A stretch of DNA of 64,000 nt from JAWPMT01 sp964653795 (GTDB lineage: Bacteria; Bacteroidota; Bacteroidia; Cytophagales; Cyclobacteriaceae). Positions within the stretch are counted from its first letter, which is position 1, and every line of letters starts with the position of its first letter. A program made the position numbers and the translations under genes. This document shows positions 25,349 to 33,724 of the stretch, one piece after another. Where the stretch lies: assembly GCA_964653795.1 (NCBI GenBank), contig CAZZHO010000001.1, positions 23,660-87,659 on the forward strand, given 5' to 3'. Under the pieces are notes generated by a model. It did not search any database, had not been told where the DNA came from, and saw nothing but the letters and a program-made list of their open reading frames with translations.

Positions 25349-27748
25349 TTATTGATATCTCAAAGAGTCAATAGGGTTGGCTTTCGCGATGCTCAAGCTC
25401 TTTCTACCCACTGTGGTGATCGTGATGAAGACGGTGATGCCAAATGATATCAGGAAGTACATGGCGCTGATGCTAATTTGATATTCAAATCCATTCAACC
25501 ATTCTCTGCATAGTAAATAGGAGCAAGGCGCGGCTATGATGAATGCCAGCGTCATGAGAATAGCAATATCAGAGGAAAAGGCTCGTAAAATGTTGGAGAT
25601 AGATGCTCCAAATACTTTTCTGATGCTGATGCTTTTTCTATTGCGAGCTGCCATGAAAGAAACTAAACCATACAACCCGAACACACCAATCAAGATTGCG
25701 AGTACCACGAAGAATTGGAAGACGGTATAAATCAGATTTTCAACGATGTAGCTCTGAACTAACATGTCATTGATAAACCTTGCTTCAAAGTAAGCTTTAG
25801 GTGCAAATTCTCTGAAGATTCTTTCTATTTCAGGGAGGACTGTCTGTAAGTCGTGTGTATTTAGCTGAATGTTAATTTGATGCATATTACCGGGCATGTG
25901 GGAGAGCATAACGGGTACTATTTTATTCTGCAATGATTCTGCGTGATAGTCTTCGACTACCCCAATGATCTTACCTTTCCAGGATCCGAAGTACTTCACT
26001 TCTAATCCAAGTGCATCTTCAATTGCAATATTTGCTCTTTTGAGGAATTCCCGATTTACCAGCAGTTGCATCGTACTATCTGAAGTGAATTTGTTTTCAA
26101 CATTTCTGCCTGACAAAAGGGGTACACCGTAGAGGTCCAAATAAGCTTCATCAATGAATTTGACGTTCATGTGCATGTCTTCAGTTGTTTCCTGACCTTC
26201 TATGCTATAACCACTACCCCAGTAGACGTTGGCCTGTGGCGCCGCCATACACCAGGAGGCTTTCTCCACAAAGTTCAATGCTCTATACTCATTGAGGATG
26301 GTCGGCATTTTATCGGAGACTTTCTTTGGAAATTCAATGCTTAAGATATTCTCACGATTGAATCCAAGGTCCTTATTCTTCACATAGTGCATCTGAGCTG
26401 CCACTATTACTGTGGTGATGATGAGAAGATTAGCAATCACAAACTGAAATACCACCAATCCCTTACGGATAAAGGATTTGCCAGCGCCTTGATTTAGAGT
26501 GACCTGATTTTTTAAAGCGGTAATAGGATTGTATCCTGATATAATCATTGCGGGGTAAAAACCAGCAAGCAGGCTTACTACGATTCCTAGTAGAAGTGAG
26601 AAGAGAATAACTGTTAAATCATATGAAACGTCGAATCTCACGATAGCCAAAAGTTCATTGAGTTTCAACATGAGGAATTGACCAAGAGTAAACGCTATCA
26701 ATGTGGCTATAGAAACGATGATGGCGGTCTCACCGATGAACTGAGCTATGAGGCTGCCTTTTCCACTGCCCAATGTCTTTTTAATTCCTACTTCTTTGGA
26801 CCGCTGCACGGCTAAAGCAGTAGAAAGGTTAATGAAGTTGAGAATAGAGGCAGTTAGGGTAATGACCGCCAATAGCACGAAACCAATTAATACCTCTTTC
26901 GGGGAAACATAGGTGGTAGTTTGCTCATATCTGGAATCTGTGTGTACCTCAGACAGAGGTTGAAGGAAGTACTCAGTTCTTTCTTTCTCATATTCTGAGA
27001 CGTGTTGATGCGCTATGTGGGTTATTTTCTCCTCAACTTCCGAAGTACTCTCACTATCTTCTTTGACGAAATATGCAGAAGCCGTCCAGTAAGCTTCCCA
27101 ACTTTTCACATAGTCATTATAAAGACTCGGCATTGTCTTATGAGAGATGATCATGTCAAAAGGTGTATTGGTATAAGAGGGCGGGTTTTCTATTACACCC
27201 GCTACTTCTAAATCCACATACTCACCTACAGTGACGATTCTACCTACCGGATTGGCGCTACCAAAATAGGTTTCGGCCTTTTTCTCAGTAAGAAAGATTT
27301 TGAAAGGTTCATCCAGAGCTTCGGAGCCAGCGCCTCTTAATATGTTAAAATCAAGGTGTTTTATGAAGCTGCTATTGGTGAAGAGAATGGCGTCTTCTTT
27401 GAATACCAGGTGTCTCGCTTCAAAATCGAATTCAATAGTCGAGCTCTGAGGACCGTTCATAGGGATAATTTGGCTACCATAGTTGGCCGTATGTGCAAGT
27501 GCTTCTCCCATAGCGTTAGGAATGATACCTCGGTAGTTTACCCCATAATCTCCCAGGCTATGCTCAACGATTCTGTAGACACTTTCCTTTTTCTGATGGA
27601 AACTGTCAAACCGCAGTTCATATCTCATGATGGAATAGACTACCAGACAGCATGTAATGCCGATACTGAGGCCCAGGATGTTGACCAAAGTATAAAACTG
27701 GTTCTTACGGAAGTTTCTTAACGCTGTAGTAAAGTAGTGCTTTAACAT
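25349..27748 (-). CDS. FtsX/MacB-type ABC transporter permease (module 2, first gene)
   Basis: The 799-residue permease starts at ATG 27748 (MLKHYFTTALRNFRKN), matching the N-termini of its two paralogues. A GTG 24 bases upstream would add residues with no counterpart and would lie before the predicted transcript start. Signatures are QRSKEVGIKKTLGSG in the first half and NRKSISIRKVFGA in the second, the latter less canonical. It is transcribed away from the sigma54 regulator gene at 27921. It is preceded by a -24/-12-like element and two inverted repeats. Likely the head of a regulated two-gene operon. Confidence 0.88.
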   Translation of the reverse strand: MLKHYFTTALRNFRKNQFYTLVNILGLSIGITCCLVVYSIMRYELRFDSFHQKKESVYRIVEHSLGDYGVNYRGIIPNAMGEALAHTANYGSQIIPMNGPQSSTIEFDFEARHLVFKEDAILFTNSSFIKHLDFNILRGAGSEALDEPFKIFLTEKKAETYFGSANPVGRIVTVGEYVDLEVAGVIENPPSYTNTPFDMIISHKTMPSLYNDYVKSWEAYWTASAYFVKEDSESTSEVEEKITHIAHQHVSEYEKERTEYFLQPLSEVHTDSRYEQTTTYVSPKEVLIGFVLLAVITLTASILNFINLSTALAVQRSKEVGIKKTLGSGKGSLIAQFIGETAIIVSIATLIAFTLGQFLMLKLNELLAIVRFDVSYDLTVILFSLLLGIVVSLLAGFYPAMIISGYNPITALKNQVTLNQGAGKSFIRKGLVVFQFVIANLLIITTVIVAAQMHYVKNKDLGFNRENILSIEFPKKVSDKMPTILNEYRALNFVEKASWCMAAPQANVYWGSGYSIEGQETTEDMHMNVKFIDEAYLDLYGVPLLSGRNVENKFTSDSTMQLLVNREFLKRANIAIEDALGLEVKYFGSWKGKIIGVVEDYHAESLQNKIVPVMLSHMPGNMHQINIQLNTHDLQTVLPEIERIFREFAPKAYFEARFINDMLVQSYIVENLIYTVFQFFVVLAILIGVFGLYGLVSFMAARNRKSISIRKVFGASISNILRAFSSDIAILMTLAFIIAAPCSYLLCREWLNGFEYQISISAMYFLISFGITVFITITTVGRKSLSIAKANPIDSLRYQ

Positions 27749-27778
27749 CTCTTCAAAAGTTATTCTGACCACTACATA

Positions 27779-27793
27779 TGCAAAAAGGTGCCA
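27779..27793 (-). promoter_or_regulatory. Sigma54-like promoter candidate for the permease operon
   Basis: On the minus strand the sequence reads TGGCACC, five T, GCA. It has the -24 (TGGCAC) and -12 (TTTGCA) elements, but with nine bases between GG and GC instead of the usual ten. A start about 12 bases beyond GC falls near 27768, giving a 20-base leader to ATG 27748. The one-base shortfall is a real caveat. Confidence 0.45.
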
Positions 27794-27844
27794 TAATTAT
27801 AAAATATTGATAATCAGTATTTTAATATGTTTTGGGCTAGTAAA

Positions 27845-27867
27845 AAGTGTTTCTTTATGAAACACTT
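27845..27867. promoter_or_regulatory. Inverted repeat 1, putative activator site
   Basis: AAGTGTTTC, five bases, GAAACACTT: a perfect nine-pair palindrome. Its centre, 27856, is about 88 bases upstream of the start predicted from the sigma54-like element. It shares the core TGTTTY-N5-GAAACA with the adjoining repeat. Confidence 0.6.
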
Positions 27868-27890
27868 AATTGTTTTCAAATGAAACAATT
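27868..27890. promoter_or_regulatory. Inverted repeat 2, putative activator site
   Basis: AATTGTTT, seven bases, AAACAATT: a perfect eight-pair palindrome that abuts repeat 1. Its centre, 27879, is exactly 23 bases (about two helical turns) from the first. The shared core suggests one protein binding tandem dimers on the same face. Confidence 0.6.
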
Positions 27891-27920
27891 GGTTAATTCA
27901 TGCTACAAAATGGGCATTAA

Positions 27921-29285
27921 ATGAGAAAAAGTGGACACATATTGATAGTCGATGATGATCAGGACGTCCTTTTCACGGCGAAAACCATCTTGAAAAGGGA
28001 GTATCTAAAAGTATCAGTTGAGAGTAGTCCAAATCGGCTTGAGACTTTGCTTAAGAAAGAAGAGCTGGATATTGTGATATTGGATATGAACTTCAAAGCG
28101 GGTGTTACAAGTGGTAATGAAGGTCTATTCTGGCTCAAGAGGATTAAAGAAATAGATCCTTCGGTGCATGTCATTCTCAATACCGCCTACGGGGATATTA
28201 ACCTGGCGGTACAGTCAATGAAAGATGGAGCTACCGACTTCCTTGTAAAGCCATGGGAAAAGGAGAAGCTATTGACCACAGTGGCTAATGTCTTTGAGCT
28301 TCGCCAATCTGGAAAGAAAATCAAGAAGCTTGAAGCTACAGAAACGGCTCTGACCGAGGATATTGATTCCGGCTATTCAGAGCTTGTTTTTCAATCCGCC
28401 AGGATGGGTAAAGTAATGGATACAATTAAAAAGGTGGCACAAACCGACGCTTCTGTGCTCATTCTAGGAGAGAACGGAACCGGTAAAGAGGTGGTGGCCC
28501 GAACGATCCATCGCCTTTCAGGAAGAAATAAGAATGCCATGATAAAAGTGGACTTGGGTGCTTTGGCTGAATCTTTATTTGAATCAGAACTGTTCGGTCA
28601 TAAGAAAGGGGCTTTCACAGATGCCAAAGAAGATAGGACGGGCCGTTTCGAGATAGCCGATGGTGGGACCATTTTTCTGGATGAGATAGGTAATTTGAGT
28701 TTAGCGATGCAAGTGAAGCTGCTTTCAGTTTTGCAAAACCGTCAGTTTACTCCCGTTGGCTCTAGCAAAGCAATTGATTTTGACACTCGGGTAATTAGTG
28801 CTACCAATCAGTCATTGTACGATATGGTTTCAGACGGAGATTTCCGGCAGGATTTACTGTATAGAATAAATGTTGTGGAAATAGAATTACCTCCACTGAG
28901 GGAGAGGAGGGAGGATATACCTCTTCTAGCAAATCACTATCTGGCCACCTACGCTCAGAAGTATCAGCGTCCAGGATTAAAAATTGAAGATAGATGTCTT
29001 TCTCAGCTTGGTAGTTATCCATGGCCAGGCAATATTCGAGAGTTACAACATGCAGTGGAAAGGGCGGTAATAATGGCTCCAGGTCGAGTACTGAAGTCAG
29101 ATGACTTTTTATTGCCAAAGACCACCCGGGTCGTATCTCAAAATTCTTTAAATATGGAAGATGTGGAAAAAGAAGCTATTTTGAAGGCGATTGAAAAATA
29201 TGAAGGTAATTTGAGTAAAGCGTCAGAAGAACTAGGTATGGGGCGAACGACGCTTTATCGAAAAATTAAAAAATACGGATTGTAG
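27921..29285 (+). CDS. NtrC-type sigma54 response regulator, module 2
   Basis: The 454 residues comprise a receiver domain (DDDQDV at 11-16, phosphoacceptor Asp55 in VILDMNF), AAA+ domain (Walker A GENGTGKE, Walker B TIFLDEIGNL) and Fis-type HTH (LSKASEELGMGRTTLYRKI). The sigma54-contact loop reads GAFTDA rather than GAFTGA. It overlaps nothing upstream and ends directly before its kinase. The two inverted repeats in front of it are well placed to be its binding sites, where it could both activate the divergent permeases and affect its own gene. Paralogue of the regulator at 11667. Confidence 0.92.
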   Translation: MRKSGHILIVDDDQDVLFTAKTILKREYLKVSVESSPNRLETLLKKEELDIVILDMNFKAGVTSGNEGLFWLKRIKEIDPSVHVILNTAYGDINLAVQSMKDGATDFLVKPWEKEKLLTTVANVFELRQSGKKIKKLEATETALTEDIDSGYSELVFQSARMGKVMDTIKKVAQTDASVLILGENGTGKEVVARTIHRLSGRNKNAMIKVDLGALAESLFESELFGHKKGAFTDAKEDRTGRFEIADGGTIFLDEIGNLSLAMQVKLLSVLQNRQFTPVGSSKAIDFDTRVISATNQSLYDMVSDGDFRQDLLYRINVVEIELPPLRERREDIPLLANHYLATYAQKYQRPGLKIEDRCLSQLGSYPWPGNIRELQHAVERAVIMAPGRVLKSDDFLLPKTTRVVSQNSLNMEDVEKEAILKAIEKYEGNLSKASEELGMGRTTLYRKIKKYGL

Positions 29286-30653
29286 TTGGAGACTTATTTG
29301 AAGTTCAGGTGGCAGGTATTAGGTCGAACATTTCTAATAATTGGTTTCGCCTTTGGTGCTTTTTATTTCTGGAACTATACACCATTTTCATTGATGGTGT
29401 TTTGGATGATATTGTTTTCGATACTTTCCCTCGTGGAACTTATTCGGTTTGTTGAGAGGTCCAATAGAGACCTACGAAACTTTCTAATTGGTATAAAACA
29501 GAATGACTTTTCGACTATCTACCCTCAAAAGGAAAGCCAGAAGAATCACCTGTATCATGCTTTCAATCTCATTACAAGAGAGTTTATTAAGCTCAGAAGC
29601 GAGAAAGAGAGTAACTACCACTTTTTCAAGACGGTAGTAGAGCACAGTCGGGTACCACTCATTGCTTACACTCTTGAAGAACAGCAGGTTACATTGGTGA
29701 ATGAGGCCGCCAAGGAGCTTTTTGGAATTCCATACATATCAAAGCTTTCCTCCTTGAAAAATGTTGACGAACAGCTTTACAACTCGGTGGTTGATTTGCA
29801 AAGCGAAAAGAAAATCTTGTTGAAGGTCCAGGTAAAAAATGATCCCATTACACTTTCTATCGTCTCGAAAGTGTTGGTCTTACAAGAAAACACCTATAAA
29901 GTATTGGCATTTTATAACCTCAATTCTGAGTTGGATCAACAGGAGGTAGAGTCTTGGCAGAAACTCATTAGGGTGCTGACACATGAGATTAAAAATAGTG
30001 TCATCCCAATTTCTACTTTATCGGAAGTAGTCAATCAGATGATTACAGAGCAAGATGGTTCTGAAAAAGCTATTGAAGAGCTTGATGAGGAGGATCAAGA
30101 TGATTTACGAATTAGTTTGAGGACAATCGAAAAGAGGAGCAAGGGATTGGTCAAGTTTGTAAATTCATATGGGGATCTTGCCAGAACTCCAAAACTAGAG
30201 CTTGAAGAAGTTGACGTAATAAAACTTGTGCAACAGGTTTTGGACCTTGAGTCGGAGGAGCTGAGAAAGAGAGATATTAGATTAGAAACCTCATTTCCTA
30301 ATCGTCCAGTTTCGACGATGGTGGATACATCAGCTATCGATCAAATCTTAATCAATATTTCCAAAAATGCGATTGAGGCCATGGAGGGAGGTGGCGATTC
30401 TCTATTGAATGTATCAGTGTTAGAAGCTGAAGGGTTCGCAAAAATTTCTATTGAGGACAATGGGCCTGGTATTGATGATGAAACTCTCAGCAATATCTTT
30501 ATTCCTTTCTACACTACTAAGGAAGGAGGCTCTGGTATAGGTCTGCCGCTTTCTAAGCAGCTGATAAGGGCGCATGGAGGAAACATTCAAGTAAAATCCA
30601 CTGTGGGTAGTGGTACTAGGTTTGAAATTTCCATACCCATCAGGAATAAATAA
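29286..30653 (+). CDS. Membrane histidine kinase of two-component module 2
   Basis: The 455-residue sensor kinase starts at TTG 29286, the base after the TAG of the regulator; no nearby ATG gives the first helix. Two N-terminal helices (about 14-28 and 32-50) and a PAS-like region (about 112-220) precede HisKA motif LTHEIKNSVIPIS and ATP boxes ISKNAIEAM, DNGPGID and GSGIGLPLSK. All phosphotransfer boxes look intact. The same domain order and short loop as in the kinase at 10352 show a duplicated module. Its partner is almost certainly the preceding regulator. Confidence 0.9.
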   Translation: METYLKFRWQVLGRTFLIIGFAFGAFYFWNYTPFSLMVFWMILFSILSLVELIRFVERSNRDLRNFLIGIKQNDFSTIYPQKESQKNHLYHAFNLITREFIKLRSEKESNYHFFKTVVEHSRVPLIAYTLEEQQVTLVNEAAKELFGIPYISKLSSLKNVDEQLYNSVVDLQSEKKILLKVQVKNDPITLSIVSKVLVLQENTYKVLAFYNLNSELDQQEVESWQKLIRVLTHEIKNSVIPISTLSEVVNQMITEQDGSEKAIEELDEEDQDDLRISLRTIEKRSKGLVKFVNSYGDLARTPKLELEEVDVIKLVQQVLDLESEELRKRDIRLETSFPNRPVSTMVDTSAIDQILINISKNAIEAMEGGGDSLLNVSVLEAEGFAKISIEDNGPGIDDETLSNIFIPFYTTKEGGSGIGLPLSKQLIRAHGGNIQVKSTVGSGTRFEISIPIRNK

Positions 30654-30684
30654 GGGTATTCTCTAAGAGTCTTTTTTAGCTAAT

Positions 30685-31791
30685 ATGAGCTTTAGTTTAT
30701 TAGATCTTTTTCTGGCAATGGGCATCGGTCAGGGTTTGGTCCTAGTATTGGCCATAGCAAGGTTTGGTAGTGGAAATAAGGGCGCCAATAAGCTTTTGCA
30801 GGTTATCATCGTCATGTCAATGTTAATGCTGGTTGGACGAATCCTGGCTTTCGGTAAGTTATCTGAGTTGTCCCTTCGTTTAGGCACATTTGTAGATATC
30901 ACAATCTTTCTGTTCGGACCTGTATCCTTACTTTTTGCCAAGTCCTACACTGATAGAAAAGCGAAAATATCCATCCTTCATTGGGTGCCAGCCTCCATTC
31001 ACTTTGTGTTCTTTATTTGGACTTGTTTTCTATCATATGAATCATATGCTCAATACCTCCGTGCAGGGTTTTTCATCTGGGCATTCTTCATAATGGAGAC
31101 TTTGGGTTTAATCTCGATGATAGTCTACACATTGGCCTCACTGAGACTTGTAAGAATCACTTTCCAAAGAGTTGGCTTTGTCCAAAGTCCACAAAAGCCA
31201 TTTTTATATGCTCTTTTCGGTAGCCTTTTGGCAATTGAAGTATTTTGGGTATTTGGTTATCTGGAGTCCAACTTCTTTCAAGTAGGATTCAACATTTTGG
31301 CTTATCAGAATATTTGGACGTTCATTCCAATCTTCTTCAGTGCCATTACCATCTTTGGTCTATTTAATCCAAAAGTGCTAAAGAGAATAGGTAGTATACC
31401 AACAATATCGGAGAGGGTAAGAGACGAAAAGAAAGTCGCTATTATGAAGAACCTGCTGAAGGTGATGGAAGAGGGGGTTTACCTTAATGCAGATCTCAGT
31501 TTGCCTGGATTGGCCGCAGAAATAGGTGTGTCAGCCAATGACTTGTCCTGGTTTTTAAATGCTGAATATGGTCGAGGTTTTTACGAGTTCATAAATGAGA
31601 GGAGGTTGAAGGCCTTTGAAGAAAAAATTAGAAATCGTGAACATAAGGAAAGGACACTGCTGGCCTTAGCGTATGAGGTAGGTTTTAATTCGAAAACTAC
31701 TTTCAATAAGGTATTCAAGGAGATGAGAAAAGAGACACCTAGTAGTCTGGTCAAAAAAATCGAAAAAGAGAGGGAGAAAATGGTGGCCTAA
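30685..31791 (+). CDS. AraC-type regulator with multipass membrane N-terminus
   Basis: The 368 residues have an N-terminal region of six or seven hydrophobic helices (about 5-230) followed by an AraC-type DNA-binding domain (about 265-360). HTH blocks are DLSLPGLAAEIGVSANDLSWFLN and LLALAYEVGFNSKTTFNKVFKEM. Such membrane-tethered AraC proteins are typical of Bacteroidota; signal and targets are unknown. It follows the module 2 kinase by 31 bases on the same strand and may be co-transcribed. The two cysteine-rich secreted proteins downstream are possible targets. Confidence 0.85.
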   Translation: MSFSLLDLFLAMGIGQGLVLVLAIARFGSGNKGANKLLQVIIVMSMLMLVGRILAFGKLSELSLRLGTFVDITIFLFGPVSLLFAKSYTDRKAKISILHWVPASIHFVFFIWTCFLSYESYAQYLRAGFFIWAFFIMETLGLISMIVYTLASLRLVRITFQRVGFVQSPQKPFLYALFGSLLAIEVFWVFGYLESNFFQVGFNILAYQNIWTFIPIFFSAITIFGLFNPKVLKRIGSIPTISERVRDEKKVAIMKNLLKVMEEGVYLNADLSLPGLAAEIGVSANDLSWFLNAEYGRGFYEFINERRLKAFEEKIRNREHKERTLLALAYEVGFNSKTTFNKVFKEMRKETPSSLVKKIEKEREKMVA

Positions 31792-31868
31792 GAAGTCCGC
31801 ATGTGCCCAAAAGGCCGATTCAGCCTGGTTGAGAAGGTTTTTTTGAAGAAAATTCTAAACTCAATCGA

Positions 31869-32330
31869 ATGAAATTTTTAACGAAGATCAATCAATTTTT
31901 TCTAGTAGGAATATCATTCTCGCTACTACTAACATCTTGCGGTGGTGAGGAAGATCAAGCTGTAGAGGATACCATATCAGGACGATATGTTGGAGGCTGG
32001 AATTCTAATCCTCCAACATCAAACATTTATGAGAATTACCCTATATCTGCCATTGTCACGCTGGTTTCGGAAAACGAGTATGAAGGCGAATTTTTCTTTA
32101 CTAACTCCCATGTTTCTTGTTGTGGTAGCGAAAATGATGGAACCATTAAAATGTCCATTTCAGGGACGTCCATAACATCCTGGACATACGATGATAGGGT
32201 ACGAGGTTGTTTTGGTGAGTTTATGGGTTCTGGCACGATTGAATCTGATGGAAGACTCTTCATAGATTTTACCGGAGGCGATTGTGAAGGTGAGCATGCC
32301 GATGCTTTCCTCTTTTTAAGAAAGGAATAG
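31869..32330 (+). CDS. Cysteine-rich lipoprotein, tandem paralogue A
   Basis: The 153-residue protein has a lipoprotein signal (lipobox LTSC near residue 24). The mature domain of about 120 residues has GRYVGGWNSNPP, ISAIVTLVSENEY, GEFFFT, SCCG, CFGEFMGSG and DCEGEH blocks. It shares about 47 percent identity by eye (55 of about 117 aligned positions) with the next gene, including four cysteines (CC, C, C). Beta-rich and small, it looks like a secreted binding or inhibitor domain; no family recognised. The four conserved cysteines could form two disulfides. Confidence 0.75.
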   Translation: MKFLTKINQFFLVGISFSLLLTSCGGEEDQAVEDTISGRYVGGWNSNPPTSNIYENYPISAIVTLVSENEYEGEFFFTNSHVSCCGSENDGTIKMSISGTSITSWTYDDRVRGCFGEFMGSGTIESDGRLFIDFTGGDCEGEHADAFLFLRKE

Positions 32331-32342
32331 GCGTCTGGTTGA

Positions 32343-32825
32343 ATGCGAATGATGAAGTCTATGAAGAGGTTTATGCAGTTTTTGTTGCTGAGCGGTTCGT
32401 TTACTATGCTCCTTGCCTTTGTACTAACACCTAAGAAAATTAAAGCACAGAATAGTTTTGGTGGAATAGAGGGCGAGTATGTAGGTGAATGGACATCAGA
32501 TCCTCCTAATGACAACCGATACAATCAAATTCCAATCTCCGCTATCCTTAGGAGAGTGGATGGAGATCAATATTCCGGTGAATTCTTTTTTACTAAACAC
32601 CTTGTTCCTTGCTGTGGGGGAGTTGATCACAACGGAACCTTAGAGGTACGATTGGAAGGTCGCAAAGTAGTGAGCTGGATTTATAAGGATGAGATACCAA
32701 ATTGCAATGGATTGTTTGAAGGTACTGGTGCTATAAATGAGGACGGAGAGATTTCTATTGAATTTGGTGGCAGTGATTGTGAAGGAGAGCACTCCGGGGG
32801 CTATTTAGTCTTGCTGAAGGAGTAA
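32343..32825 (+). CDS. Cysteine-rich secreted protein, tandem paralogue B
   Basis: The 160-residue protein has a classical signal peptide (about 9-34) but no lipobox, in contrast to the upstream copy. The mature domain repeats the same blocks: GEYVGEWTSDPP, ISAILRRVDGDQY, GEFFFT, PCCG, CNGLFEGTG and DCEGEHSGG. It starts 12 bases after paralogue A ends, so the pair arose by tandem duplication with later loss or gain of lipidation. Two or three in-frame ATG codons at the start make the exact initiator uncertain. Function unknown. Confidence 0.75.
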   Translation: MRMMKSMKRFMQFLLLSGSFTMLLAFVLTPKKIKAQNSFGGIEGEYVGEWTSDPPNDNRYNQIPISAILRRVDGDQYSGEFFFTKHLVPCCGGVDHNGTLEVRLEGRKVVSWIYKDEIPNCNGLFEGTGAINEDGEISIEFGGSDCEGEHSGGYLVLLKE

Positions 32826-32826
32826 G

Positions 32827-33351
32827 TCAGACTGTACTAGATGAGGATTTTAAGATCTTTAAACTTTGGAGTAAGAAACTTCTTATCTCATCGATTTTCT
32901 CATCCTCATCTCTCCTAAACTCTAACCGCATTAGTTTCAATCGCTTTACCGGCGTATCCAGCATGAAATTGTAAATAATATCTTCGTTTCCTTCTTGAAA
33001 AGGGCTTGTTTCTGAGCTCTTCCTGACTTTTTCAACTTGCAGTTCCGTGATGTGTTCTTCTCTGATTTTGTTGATATTGGGGATAATATTACCTGTTTCC
33101 AATATTAGATAGCCTTCTTTAGAGAATATGATTTTCTGAGGGAATCGCCACTGTCTACTAATCCATGGAAGCAAAACCAGCAAAAGACCAAATAGCAATA
33201 TTTGTACGTTGGTATAGGATCCAAGTATCAATAATCCTATGCCAAAAAGCCACGAAAGGGCTACAGAAAAATAATGTTTGGATTTACGGGTAATTATTAA
33301 ATCGCCCTCTTGCAATGTAGAATCGTAATATTCTGCAATTGGATTGGTCAA
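32827..33351 (-). CDS. Two-helix membrane protein of unknown function
   Basis: The 174-residue protein has two adjacent transmembrane helices (about 27-45 and 48-64). A cytoplasmic C-terminal half is rich in charged residues (RRDEDEKIDEIRSFL) and may adopt a PH-like or helical fold. The start overlaps the stop of the 71-residue gene by four bases. It is convergent with the cysteine-rich pair, with one base between stops. I recognise no family. Confidence 0.65.
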   Translation of the reverse strand: MTNPIAEYYDSTLQEGDLIITRKSKHYFSVALSWLFGIGLLILGSYTNVQILLFGLLLVLLPWISRQWRFPQKIIFSKEGYLILETGNIIPNINKIREEHITELQVEKVRKSSETSPFQEGNEDIIYNFMLDTPVKRLKLMRLEFRRDEDEKIDEIRSFLLQSLKILKSSSSTV

Positions 33352-33563
33352 AGCCCTCTGTTTCTAAATACTTTGGAGAGTTCCTCCTCTTTGAACCCTT
33401 TGTATGCGGGTTGTGATAGAATATCAGAAATTTCTTGATCTGAAAATGCCAATTGATCTATTAAATTGGTGACATTGATCTTCTCCAGAAAACTTCTTGA
33501 GCGATCATCAAGAAATTGCAATTTGTCATAATTGTTCAATCCTACAGAGGACTTATCTATCAT
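33348..33563 (-). CDS. Small hypothetical protein (71 aa)
   Basis: The 71-residue hydrophilic protein consists mostly of predicted helices (FLEKINVTNLIDQLAFSDQEISDILSQ) with no signal peptide and no cysteine. The four-base overlap with the membrane protein downstream supports that it is a real, coupled gene. The function is unknown; a partner or regulator of the membrane protein is possible. Confidence 0.6.
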   Translation of the reverse strand: MIDKSSVGLNNYDKLQFLDDRSRSFLEKINVTNLIDQLAFSDQEISDILSQPAYKGFKEEELSKVFRNRGL

Positions 33564-33724
33564 GGCAGTGGTGGTTTACATCAAGATTATCGTAAGTTCT
33601 ATTACCTAACGGAGAAATCCGAATGAGAGTGTCACCGTTGAAGTAAAAAAACTAAACTTTCGTCCAATAGAACACCACCTAAGTCCTGAAGACACTACTT
33701 CTTTATTAAAATTTTTTTTTTGCA

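Noticed and set aside
29286..29288. Frameshift between the module 2 regulator and kinase
   Set aside because: The TTG directly after TAG looked like a break in one fused gene, but both proteins are complete, and module 1 has them as separate genes.
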